NCBI GenBank assembly: GCA_905234265.1
Contig: CAJOHJ010000019.1
Coordinates: 1-33,629 of the forward strand
Source of the DNA: an uncultured Prevotella sp.
Lineage (GTDB): Bacteria; Bacteroidota; Bacteroidia; Bacteroidales; Bacteroidaceae
Direction: 5' to 3'
Length of the DNA stretch: 33,629 nucleotides
The translations under genes and the position numbers were made by a program. A model generated the notes under the pieces. The model had not been told where the DNA came from, searched no databases, and was given only the letters and a program-made list of their open reading frames with translations. Positions 24,589 to 32,088 of this stretch are shown in pieces; position 1 is the first letter of the stretch; each line of letters opens with the position of its first letter.

Positions 24589-25200
24589 ATGGAACAAAAG
24601 GAAGAAATACAAATCTTTGTGGCCGGACCGGAGCATGAGGTCTATGTGGACACCATCCTGCAGACTATTGCCGATGCGGCCAAAGTGCGCGGAACGGGTA
24701 TTGCCAAGCGCACACATGAGTATCTGGCAACGAAGATGAAGGAGGCCAAGGCTGTCATTGCCTTGTCGGGCGACCGCTTTGCCGGCTTCAGCTACATAGA
24801 GACATGGGGCAACAAGCAGTATGTCACTACCAGCGGACTTATTGTGCATCCAGACTTCAGAGGCCTCGGCGTGGCAAAGAAGATCAAGGACATGACCTTC
24901 TCGCTGGCGCGCACCAGATGGCCACACGCAAAGATATTCTCTCTGACCAGCGGCGCGGCTGTGATGAAGATGAACACGGAACTGGGATACCAGCCCGTGA
25001 CATTCGCAGACCTTACCGACGATGAGGCTTTCTGGCGCGGCTGCGAGGGATGCGTCAACGTGGACGTGCTGCACCGCACTGGCCGCAAGTACTGCATCTG
25101 CACCGCAATGCTCTACGACCCCGAGGAACACTTGCCTGTCAAGATACCCGAGGACGTCATAGAGCGCATCAAGCGAATAGACGGGAGGACTATAGTCTAA
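24589..25200 (+). CDS. GNAT acyltransferase in the arg operon, possible NAGS-type enzyme
   Basis: A 203-residue GNAT-fold protein. The acyl-CoA binding motif lies in LIVHPDFRGLGVAKKI (residues 84-99, pattern V-x-P-x-x-R-x-x-G), and a downstream strand and helix (FSLTSGAAVMKMNTELGY) are typical of the fold. Its place between argR and argG, 3 bp after argR, strongly suggests a step in arginine synthesis. The candidate is acylation of glutamate, the first committed reaction. Bacteroides is known to use succinylated intermediates (N-succinylornithine transcarbamylase), so the acyl donor could be succinyl-CoA rather than acetyl-CoA. The C-terminal 60 residues with CEGCVNVDVLHRTGRKYCICT are distinctive, holding four Cys. 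Substrate is inference. Confidence 0.75.
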   Translation: MEQKEEIQIFVAGPEHEVYVDTILQTIADAAKVRGTGIAKRTHEYLATKMKEAKAVIALSGDRFAGFSYIETWGNKQYVTTSGLIVHPDFRGLGVAKKIKDMTFSLARTRWPHAKIFSLTSGAAVMKMNTELGYQPVTFADLTDDEAFWRGCEGCVNVDVLHRTGRKYCICTAMLYDPEEHLPVKIPEDVIERIKRIDGRTIV

Positions 25201-25250
25201 AGTCAAAAACCTAAAGTCTAAAGAAACTAAAGTCGATAAAACTAAAGTAA
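25197..25250 (+). repeat. CTAAAGT word repeat before argG
   Basis: CTAAAGT occurs four times (25197, 25211, 25227 and 25242), with a CTAAAG at 25218, spaced 14-16 bp, in the 59-bp gap before the argG start. It continues the pattern of word repeats in operon spacers seen at 4201, 11022 and 13341, here without a 21-bp period. Confidence 0.75.
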
Positions 25251-25259
25251 AAATAATAT

Positions 25260-26459
25260 ATGAACAAGAAAGTAGTAGTAGCCTTTTCTGGTGGGCTTGA
25301 CACCAGTTACACCGTGATGAAACTGACGCAGGACGGCTGGGACGTGTATGCCGCCTGCGCAAACACCGGAGGCTTTTCGGCTGAGCAGCTGAAGACCAAT
25401 GAGGAAAATGCATACAAGCTGGGCGCAAAGGCATACGTGACGCTCGACGTTACTCAGGAATATTACGAGAAATCACTGAAATACATGATTTTCGGCAATG
25501 TGCTGCGCAACAACTGCTATCCCATCTCGGTAAGCTCTGAGCGCATCTTCCAGGCCATAGCCATTGCACGCTATGCCAAGGAAATAGGCGCCGATGCCAT
25601 TGCTCATGGCTCCACAGGTGCCGGCAACGACCAGATACGCTTCGATATGACATTCCTCGTGATGGCCCCAGGCGTGGAGATTATCACGCTGACGCGCGAC
25701 AAGAAGCTGACGCGAAAGGAAGAGGTGGACTATCTTAACGAGCATGGATTCTTTGCCGACTTCACCAAGCTGAAGTATTCTTATAATGTAGGCATCTGGG
25801 GTACCAGCATCTGCGGCGGCGAATTGCTGGATCCTACGCAGGGCTTGCCAGAAGAGGCTTATCTGAAGCATGTCACCGCCAAGGAGCAGGAGCAGCTGCT
25901 CAAGATAGAATTCTGCAAGGGCGAGATAGTGGGCGTGAACGGCGAGAAGTTCGACGACCGCGTGAAGGCCATCCAGAAGATTGAGGAGATAGGTGCCTCG
26001 TATGCCATCGGCCGCGACGCCAACGTCGGCGACACCATCATCGGCATCAAAGGCCGTGTGGGCTTTGAGGCTGCCGCTCCGAAGCTTATCATTGAGGCTC
26101 ACAGGCTGCTGGAGAAGTCGACGCTCTCCAAGTGGCAGCAGTACTGGAAGGATCAGGTGGCCAACTGGTACGGCATGTTCCTGCACGAAAGCCAGTATCT
26201 GGAGCCTGTAATGCCAGACATCGAGGCCATGCTGGCATCGTCGCAGCGCAACGTGACAGGCACGGCAATACTGAAGCTGCGCCCATATGGCTTCGAAACC
26301 GTCGGCATCGACTCGGCCAACGACCTCACAAAGTCTAAGCTCGGAGAATATGGCGAGACACAGACTGGCTGGACGGCTGACGAGGCCAAGGGCTTCATAA
26401 AGGTCAGCTCCACACCGCTGCGCGTGTACTACGGAATACACAAAGATGAAAAACGCTAA
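25260..26459 (+). CDS. argG: Argininosuccinate synthase
   Basis: A 399-residue cytoplasmic enzyme that joins citrulline and aspartate with ATP to give argininosuccinate, the penultimate step of arginine synthesis. The ATP-binding PP-loop AFSGGLDTSYT is at residues 8-18, and the citrulline/aspartate motif HGSTGAGNDQIRFD follows. Downstream blocks (YNVGIWGTSI) and length fit the Bacteroidetes form of the enzyme. It is transcribed with argR and the GNAT gene from the argR promoter as far as can be seen; no internal -7 box was found. Confidence 0.95.
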   Translation: MNKKVVVAFSGGLDTSYTVMKLTQDGWDVYAACANTGGFSAEQLKTNEENAYKLGAKAYVTLDVTQEYYEKSLKYMIFGNVLRNNCYPISVSSERIFQAIAIARYAKEIGADAIAHGSTGAGNDQIRFDMTFLVMAPGVEIITLTRDKKLTRKEEVDYLNEHGFFADFTKLKYSYNVGIWGTSICGGELLDPTQGLPEEAYLKHVTAKEQEQLLKIEFCKGEIVGVNGEKFDDRVKAIQKIEEIGASYAIGRDANVGDTIIGIKGRVGFEAAAPKLIIEAHRLLEKSTLSKWQQYWKDQVANWYGMFLHESQYLEPVMPDIEAMLASSQRNVTGTAILKLRPYGFETVGIDSANDLTKSKLGEYGETQTGWTADEAKGFIKVSSTPLRVYYGIHKDEKR

Positions 26460-26477
26460 CAGGCAAAGTCTTGCACA

Positions 26478-26675
26478 ATGGAACAAAGGAAATTTTATCT
26501 TTCGTCTACTGACAAAAAGATAGGCGGTGTCTGCGGAGGTCTGGCAGAATACTTTAACGTCGACTCATTGCTCGTCAGGCTGGGCTTTGTGGGCTTCACT
26601 CTGGCTGTAGGCGGCGGATTGTTGTTATATATATTATTGTGGATATTAGCACCTAAAAAGGCTGAGGTATGGTAA
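26478..26675 (+). CDS. PspC-domain small membrane protein
   Basis: A 65-residue protein made of one PspC domain. It has an N-terminal amphipathic part (FYLSSTDKKIGGVCGGLAEYF) and one membrane helix (about 40-60) ending WILAPKK. PspC proteins act in envelope-stress (phage-shock) signalling in Proteobacteria; in Bacteroidetes the role is unclear. It is out of place among arginine genes: 18 bp after argG and overlapping argC by 7 bp. It is thus locked into the same transcript and probably couples translation of argC. Confidence 0.88.
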   Translation: MEQRKFYLSSTDKKIGGVCGGLAEYFNVDSLLVRLGFVGFTLAVGGGLLLYILLWILAPKKAEVW

Positions 26676-27697
26676 AAGTAGGAATTCTTGGCGCAGCAGG
26701 ATACACGGGTGGCGAACTGATCCGCCTGCTGCTGGGACACCCGGAGGCGGAAATAGTTTTCGCCAACTCAGAGAGCAATGCCGGCAACCCGGTCAGCGAC
26801 GTCCATGAAGGACTGCTGGGCGACACCGACCTGAAGTTCACCGACCAGATGCCTTTCGACAGCGTGGACGTGGTGTTCTTCTGCTTCGGCCATGGCAAGA
26901 GCGAGGCATTCCTGAAGGAACACTCTATCCCCGACGGCGTGAAAATAATAGACCTGGCACAGGACTTCCGCATCAAGGGTAGTCACGACTATGTCTATGG
27001 CCTGCCGGAGATAAACAAGGCGGAAATAGCAGAGGCCCGGCACGTAGCCAATCCCGGCTGCTTCGCAACGTGCATCCAGCTGGCATTGCTGCCGGCTGCT
27101 GCCATGGGACTGCTCACCAGCGACGTCAGCGTCAACGCCATCACTGGCTCCACGGGTGCCGGCCAGAAGCCAGGCGCAACAACTCACTTCTCGTGGCGCA
27201 ACAACAATCTGAGCATCTATAAGCCATTCACCCACCAGCATCTTGCAGAAATATATCAGAGTCTGAATCAGATACGGCCTTCCCAGCCTCTCCATGGGGA
27301 TGGCGTAGAAGGTGCCACGCGGTCTCTCATCCCCATGGGGGAGCCAGGAGGTGCTTCGGTCGACTTCATTCCATATCGCGGCGACTTTGCCCGCGGCATC
27401 TTCGCAACAGCAGTGATAACCACCGATGCCACCGAGGATGAAATAGTCAGAGCCTACAAGGACTTCTATGCACCGGCAGCCTTCACCCACTACAGCGACA
27501 AGGCAATAGACCTGAAGCAAGTGGTGAACACCAACAAGGCCGTGGTGCATTGCGAGAAGTACGGGCGCAAGCTGCTCGTCACCGCAGCCATCGACAATCT
27601 GCTCAAGGGAGCCGTAGGTCAGGCAGTGCAGAACATGAACCTGATGTTCGGCATCAGCGAGACCGCTGGTCTCAAACTGAAAGCCTCAGCCTTCTGA
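26669..27697 (+). CDS. argC: N-acetyl-gamma-glutamyl-phosphate reductase
   Basis: A 342-residue NADPH-dependent enzyme that reduces N-acyl-glutamyl phosphate to the semialdehyde in arginine synthesis. It has the Rossmann motif GILGAAGYTGGEL at the N-terminus and catalytic Cys131 in NPGCFATC. His in SWRNNNLSIYKPFTHQH and IPYRGDFARGIFAT follow. It is about 20 residues longer than usual. The extra segment, residues 205-229, lies just before VDFIPYRG and is encoded by a hairpin-bearing sequence (27292-27338). The start overlaps pspC by 7 bp and gives the normal N-terminus. argD and the remaining pathway genes are not downstream. A strong terminator follows. Confidence 0.93.
   Translation: MVKVGILGAAGYTGGELIRLLLGHPEAEIVFANSESNAGNPVSDVHEGLLGDTDLKFTDQMPFDSVDVVFFCFGHGKSEAFLKEHSIPDGVKIIDLAQDFRIKGSHDYVYGLPEINKAEIAEARHVANPGCFATCIQLALLPAAAMGLLTSDVSVNAITGSTGAGQKPGATTHFSWRNNNLSIYKPFTHQHLAEIYQSLNQIRPSQPLHGDGVEGATRSLIPMGEPGGASVDFIPYRGDFARGIFATAVITTDATEDEIVRAYKDFYAPAAFTHYSDKAIDLKQVVNTNKAVVHCEKYGRKLLVTAAIDNLLKGAVGQAVQNMNLMFGISETAGLKLKASAF
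27292..27338. repeat. Hairpin insert inside argC
   Basis: CCATGGGGATG (27292-27302) and CATCCCCATGG (27328-27338) form a perfect 11-bp inverted repeat around a 25-nt loop. It lies within the extra 25 residues (205-229) of ArgC. CCATGGGG recurs in the intergenic repeat at 32327-32367. The total length keeps the frame. It looks like a small hairpin-forming element accommodated in a surface loop. Confidence 0.6.
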
Positions 27698-27711
27698 ACA
27701 GCTTTGCCCAT

Positions 27712-27755
27712 GCCCTCCATGCTGCCTGTCGGCAGCTGGAGGGCTGGCGTTTTTA
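27712..27755 (+). terminator. Terminator of the arginine operon
   Basis: A long two-part stem: GCCCTCCA (27712-27719) with TGGAGGGC (27737-27744), and inside it GCTGCC/GGCAGC closing a TGTC loop, with one unpaired T. It is followed by GGCGTTTTTA. It lies 15 bp after the argC stop, a textbook rho-independent terminator. Confidence 0.9.
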
Positions 27756-27848
27756 TGCAGCATCAGCGGAAGCGGCACTGTATGTGGGAAAATTGTTAAA
27801 AACGTAAAAAAAAACGCTTTGTTTTTCGTTATTCTTTAAAATAAGCGT

Positions 27849-27856
27849 TACCTTTG
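27849..27856 (+). promoter_or_regulatory. -7 promoter box of the tRNA
   Basis: TACCTTTG followed by C, a perfect -7 box 27 nt before the tRNA 5' end. A TTTG at 27818-27821 is rather far (27 nt) for the -33 element, but T-rich DNA lies in between. Confidence 0.7.
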
Positions 27857-27882
27857 CAAACGCTTTCAAAACAAGAAGCACT

Positions 27883-27956
27883 GGACTTGTAGCTCAGTTG
27901 GTTAGAGCAACAGACTCATAATCTGGAGGTCCCAGGTTCAAGCCCTGGCTGGTCCA
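27883..27956 (+). tRNA. tRNA-Met (anticodon CAT)
   Basis: A 74-nt cloverleaf. The acceptor strands GGACTTG and CTGGTCC pair with one U-U mismatch, followed by discriminator A with no encoded CCA. The D-arm is AGCTCAGTTGGTTAGAGC, the anticodon loop is CTCATAA with anticodon CAT, and the T-arm CCAGG-TTCAAGC-CCTGG is perfect. CAT can also be tRNA-Ile2 after lysidine modification; elongator Met is the likelier reading because the acceptor does not show the initiator mismatch. It has its own promoter and terminator. Confidence 0.93.
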
Positions 27957-27961
27957 CACTG

Positions 27962-28008
27962 AAAATCAGCAACTTACAAAGATTTTGAAGTTGCTGATTT
28001 TTCTTTTT
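27962..28008 (+). terminator. tRNA terminator
   Basis: A 14-bp stem AAAATCAGCAACTT (27962-27975) with AAGTTGCTGATTTT (27988-28001) and a 12-nt loop, then a T-rich run. It begins six bases after the tRNA. This sequence may also be part of an integration site. Confidence 0.88.
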
Positions 28009-28112
28009 GCGAACACGATGCGAACACGGATGCTTTTTAAAGGATTGCCGTAAACACTCTATTTATTGATATTTCAGATTCGGTGTTCGCAAATTGTTGT
28101 TTCGGTGTTCGC
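28009..28112. other. Att-like cluster of inverted GCGAACAC repeats by the tRNA
   Basis: GCGAACACGA and GCGAACACGG start at 28009 and 28020 (11-bp spacing). The inverse CGGTGTTCGC occurs at 28081-28090 and 28103-28112 (22-bp spacing). Two copies each way around an AT-rich centre next to a tRNA 3' end resemble arm-type binding sites of a tyrosine recombinase. No integrase gene remains in the window; a tiny ORF at 28122 (MKKFKLK...) is too short to call. The stretch 28113-28218 is AT-rich with nothing else recognised. Confidence 0.45.
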
Positions 28113-28218
28113 ATTGTCAAAATGAAGAAATTTAAGCTTAAATGTAATAATTTCAATAATTAATAAGGTAAAACATCAAAAAAAAGTAATAAACGAGTTT
28201 TAATTAGCAGAAAGTTCG

Positions 28219-28226
28219 TAACTTTG
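28219..28226 (+). promoter_or_regulatory. -7 promoter box of module 1
   Basis: TAACTTTG followed by C, a perfect -7 box. It is 282 nt before the first secreted-protein start, implying an unusually long leader that contains the hairpin at 28386-28454. Confidence 0.6.
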
Positions 28227-28385
28227 CAGACGCATTTCGAAAGGGATGCAGATCTTTTTATTGCTCAATCTCTCTACCGAACTTGCACCTCGAACGAGTT
28301 TTTTTATGAGCAAAACCAATACTACATTGAAGCTGTGCCTTATGGCGCAGACTTCAACCATAGTAGTATTGGGGCAGTGCAAGGC

Positions 28386-28495
28386 CCGGTAGAGAATATG
28401 GGACGGGGCCTGCGCTTTCTTTATGCCCATACCGATAGTGTTTCCCCCTACCGGACTTTGATGAGAGAATTATAAAAATAACCATAATAAGAACA
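28386..28495 (+). promoter_or_regulatory. Structured leader, copy 1
   Basis: An outer stem CCGGTAG/CTACCGG (28386-28392 with 28448-28454) and an inner stem TATGGG/CCCATA (28397-28402 with 28426-28431) form a long hairpin before the first secreted-protein gene. The right part (28410-28440) is 31/31 identical to 29847-29877, and the block from ACTTTGATGAGAG to the gene start is also repeated. The downstream reading frame is not conserved between copies, so this is a DNA or RNA element rather than coding. No known riboswitch class was recognised. Confidence 0.6.
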
Positions 28496-28507
28496 AAAAA
28501 GAGAATT

Positions 28508-29603
28508 ATGAAAACAAGAATTCTATCAATCGTCACCCTGCTGCTAATGGCAGCTACGGGCGCAGTGGCGCAGACCGAAACGCTGCTGACCACAATTACA
28601 GCAACAGCCAAAGAGCAAGCCAGCTACAGTACGGCGAATGTGGCAACCGTTTCATTCAGTTATAGCAGGAGGGAGCTCAGCATACCTCGCAAACTGGGGC
28701 TGGTGGGGATACGGTTGGTCGGCCACCGTCAATGCTGCCGAAGGATACACCATCACCAAATGCGTATTCTATGACGATCAAGATCGTACAGCTACAGACA
28801 GCGAAGCTCCCTTTGTAGTAGAAACCACAGAAGAGGATAAGACACCGCAAGTAAATGGCACCCCCATTCTGGCATACACGTCTAAAGGTATAAAAAAGAT
28901 TGAGGTGTATGGCTATGCTACGCCTACCGTGACACTCAGTGAGGCGACGGACAATAGCACGACTTTGACTACGTATGACGGTCAAGTGGCTAACGTCACC
29001 CTGACGCGCACACTGCAGGCAGGTTCGTACAACACGTTTGCCGTGCCGTTCAGCATGACCATCCCCAGCGGATGGACAGTGAAGGAACTGAGCAGCGCAT
29101 CGTTCAGCGAAGGCTTGCTGACGCTGAACTTTGCCAACGCCTCCAGCATCGAGGCCGGCAAGCCGTATCTGGTGAAGGTGAGCGCAACCACCGACCTCTC
29201 TGTCGAATCCTTCACGGGTGTGACCGTCAGCAAGGATGCCGTGCCCTTTACTTCGACCGACGTAGACTTCATCCCAATATTAGGCGCAACAACAATTTCG
29301 GGCGATGTAAAGAGCATCCTCTTCCTCGGAGCCAGCAACAAGCTATACAATCCCAATGCCGAGAACTCATCGATGAAGGGCTTCCGCGCCTACTTCCAGC
29401 TGAAAGGCAGCGCACTAATGGCTCCCACCCGCGCCTTCAACATTGACTTCGGCGACGGAGAGACTACGAGCATCATTTCGGTCAGCGGTTCAGGGTTAGT
29501 TAACGGCTCTGACGGCTGTTACGACCTGCATGGTCGCCGCATCGAGGGTCAGCCCACACAGAAGGGTGTGTATATCGTGAATGGTAAAAAGGTCATTAAA
29601 TAA
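28508..29603 (+). pseudogene. Secreted protein with sorting tail, frameshifted (module 1)
   Basis: Two overlapping frames make one protein of about 364 residues. The first (from 28508) gives a signal peptide (1-21, AVA-Q) and reads sense up to VSFSYS. The second continues from 28668 with GGSSAYLANWGWWGYGW and stays open to 29603. One extra base near 28667 (AGC-A-GGA) explains the break. The body is beta-rich with Thr/Ser strands. The tail CYDLHGRR...KGVYIVNGKK is like a type IX secretion sorting signal, so the product would be surface-exposed. Alternatives are phase variation by slippage, programmed shifting, or an assembly error. Ligand unknown. Confidence 0.75.
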
Positions 29604-29621
29604 AGAATGGAGGATGCGACA

Positions 29622-29801
29622 ATGATTAAAAGAGAATACGAGAAGCCAATGATGCAGGTCATTAAGACCGATGTAAGGCAGCAGATTCTGGCTGGTTCAA
29701 TAACTGGCGTAACTAGCACTGGTCTTGACGCAGAAGAAGAACTTATTCTGCTGGGCGAGGGTCTGCCTAAATCAGGTAGCGTTTGGGATGACGCTTGGTA
29801 A
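29622..29801 (+). CDS. Small leader-like protein KP...LAGS (module 1)
   Basis: A 59-residue protein. The N-terminal half MIKREYEKPMMQVIKTDVRQ is charged, then QILAGS, followed by a variable tail rich in Gly, Glu and Asp and ending VWDDAW. ATG 29622 is preferred over 29607 because it puts the Lys/Arg start in place; this is a judgement. The same pattern occurs after the second secreted gene (32089-32206). The LAGS junction resembles the end of double-glycine-type leader peptides, so a processed secreted peptide is possible. No modification or transport gene is nearby, so a RiPP assignment would be speculation. Confidence 0.7.
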   Translation: MIKREYEKPMMQVIKTDVRQQILAGSITGVTSTGLDAEEELILLGEGLPKSGSVWDDAW

Positions 29802-29819
29802 ACATCTGAACCGTCGTCG

Positions 29820-29933
29820 GGGGGTGGAGGATGATGTATGCGGGGTCTGCGCTTTCTTTATGCCCATACCGATAGTGCTCACCCCCTACCAGACTTTGAT
29901 GAGAGAATTATAAAGTAACCATAATACAAGAAC
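29820..29933 (+). promoter_or_regulatory. Structured leader, copy 2
   Basis: The same block as at 28386-28495. The 3' arm CCCCCTACC is kept, but the 5' arm differs and can still pair: GGGGGTG (29820-29826) with CACCCCC (29880-29886). The inner stem TATG-(C)-GG (29837-29843) with CCCATA (29863-29868) is also kept, with one bulge. Two copies that differ in the 5' arm but keep pairing point to selection on RNA structure. No perfect -7 box was found here, so it may be transcribed from module 1. Confidence 0.6.
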
Positions 29934-29959
29934 TATTAAAAAAGAAACAAAATGAGAGT

Positions 29960-32031
29960 ATGAAAACAAAAGTTAAACTATCATTCCATCTCATCCTCAC
30001 CCTCGCCCTCTGGCTCACGATGGCGCAAGGGGCGTGGGCGACAGACGAAACGAAGACGTTTACCATTTCCAGTGCGTCAGGTTCTGGCACCATCACATAC
30101 GGAGGCAATGATTTTCTCGTTCCCGACGCGAATATGATGACTATGCAATCCTCTGGTGGTTCCATCACTATGAGAACTAATACTGGCGGCAATGAAGGCA
30201 CAGTCAAACTCTATCCTCGTATAAGCGGTAAGGTGAAGAGCCTAACGTTTAGCAGTGCCAGGGTTATGTTTACAGAGCTTGTCGGCACAGAGCATTACGT
30301 GAAAATCGGGAAGGGCGATATTTGGACAAACTCTTATACAGAGGACATGAGCACTGCAACTGCGCTGACCTTTACCTTCACGAACGGTGACGGATTGCAA
30401 CTTGCAAACGAACACGACTATCTCGAAATCAAGATGAGGAACTCTGAAACCACCAGGCGCACATCTTTCTGATAAGTGGTACGCTCACCATCACCTACGA
30501 GCCTATGGAGGCAACGGAAACGCACAGGCACAACTTCACATACAACGTTGAGGGCAATACGCTGACCGCCACCTGCGCCCACGACGACGGCACCATCACG
30601 GGCGGCAACTATGAGCGCTTGGGCGGTCTGGTGGGCCGTGCCGAGGGCAATATCACCATCAATAACTGCCACGTGAGCACCGAAATCAGCACCACAGTCA
30701 GCGGCGTTGCCTTTCACGGCGGTGTCATTGGCACGTGGAATGGCACTAACGCTATCTGCACCGTCACGGGCTGCGTCTATGACGGTCTGATTTACAACCC
30801 GAACGAGGCTGGCGTGACCACCTCCTGCCACGGATTCATAGGAAACCTCTTTGGAAGTAATCTGATCGTCACGTTCACCGACTGCCTCTTCGCCCCCGCT
30901 GCATACGGCACGGGCAAATACACACTGGGCGACAAATGCTTCACTTTCGTCTATCCAAACAGTGAGCCGACCTATAACATGACGAACTGCTACTACACCA
31001 GCATCCTCGGCAACAGGCAGGGACGCCCCGCAGCCACGGCGACCGTCGCACCCGACAACCTCGGCAATGCGACCACCGACCACGGAATGGTGAAGGGCTA
31101 CAAGAACGGCTTCCTCTACGACGGCAACTACTACACGCCGAAGTACGGCGACGCAGTGGTTGAATACCGCTTCAATGAGTGGAATGAGAGGGCCGACGTG
31201 ACCATCAACGGCACAAACAATCAGGGAACAGGCGTCAACGTTGTGGGCGTGAACATCACGGAGGAGGTAGGCAATATCAAGAGCGTGATCAACACAGCAC
31301 AGGCCGCCACGGTGATACTGCCGTTCAGCTATATCTGCAACGGTAACGAGGGGGGCAAGTTCTACGGCTTCAAGGAAGTGGCGTACGTCGAAGGCTTGCA
31401 CAAGTGGGTCTGCACGATGCAGGAGCCAGGCAATACGGCTGTGACCACGCTTACTGCCAACACGCCGTATCTGTTCATGCCGGATGATGCGACGACGATG
31501 ACGTTCCCGAACATCGTGAGCATGACGGGTGGAGCCGTGACGCTGCTGCCCACGACGGCGAACGACGGTGTCTATGGCGGTGCCACGACGGATGCAGCCT
31601 GGAATTTCCACGGCTCGTACAAAGGGAAGAGTTGGGCAGTTGCCAGCAATGACTACGGCTTTGCAGCCCAAAGTGGCACCGAAGCTGGCGGCGGGGCAAC
31701 CGTTAATGCCGGGCAGTTCGTCCGCTTCACCACGGGTGCCTTCATCAAGCCCATGCGCTGTTATCTGTCGTACGTCGGCACGGATGCCCCAGCGCCGGCA
31801 CGTGGCTTGACACGCTCAGCCGCTGCCACCGACGACCTGCCCCAGAGCATCACCGTGCGCCTCGTCAGCCGCAACGGCGAGACTACCGCCATCGGCGAGA
31901 TTGACACCACGACGGGCAAGATGACCTTCGACAGCGAGGCATGGTACACGCTCGACGGTGTGCGCCTGAGCAGCAAGCCCAGCACCAAGGGCATCTATAT
32001 CAACAACGGTAAGAAGATTGTAATCAAGTAA
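29960..32031 (+). pseudogene. Large secreted protein with sorting tail, frameshifted (module 2)
   Basis: Two frames make one protein of about 690 residues. The first (29960-30472) has a signal peptide (1-27, AWA-T) and a beta-sandwich-like start. The second covers the rest to 32031, and its upstream codons (HQAHIFLISGTLTITYEP) show where the real join lies. A TGA at 30445-30447 in the second frame and a TGA at 30470-30472 in the first confine the shift to 30448-30469. The second part has GLVGRAEGNITINNCHV-like repeats typical of beta-helix or GLUG-type surface proteins, and ends WYTLDGVRL...KGIYINNGKK, a sorting tail. Probably a surface adhesin or binding protein. Confidence 0.75.
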
Positions 32032-32039
32032 GGTTTAGA

Positions 32040-32056
32040 GCCCCTTGATAAGGGGC
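32040..32056 (+). other. Hairpin between secreted gene and small-protein gene
   Basis: GCCCCTT-GAT-AAGGGGC, a perfect 7-bp stem with a 3-nt loop, 8 bp after the module 2 secreted gene. No T-run follows, so it is more likely an attenuator or mRNA stabiliser than a full terminator. It could lower expression of the small protein relative to the secreted one. Confidence 0.45.
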
Positions 32057-32088
32057 GGCTATAATGCAGGGATAAAAAAGAAAGAATT

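Noticed and set aside
28009..28200. Integrase gene remnant
   Set aside because: No integrase motif (R-H-R-Y) or long frame is present. Only the repeat cluster is supported.
28224..28475. An 83-codon plus-strand frame in the module 1 leader
   Set aside because: Its TTG start lies on the promoter -7 box, and the homologous leader copy has a one-base length difference that destroys the frame. The conserved signal is structural.
29725..29913. A 62-codon frame over the end of the small protein and leader copy 2
   Set aside because: It overlaps the small LAGS gene in another frame and its end is the repeated leader.
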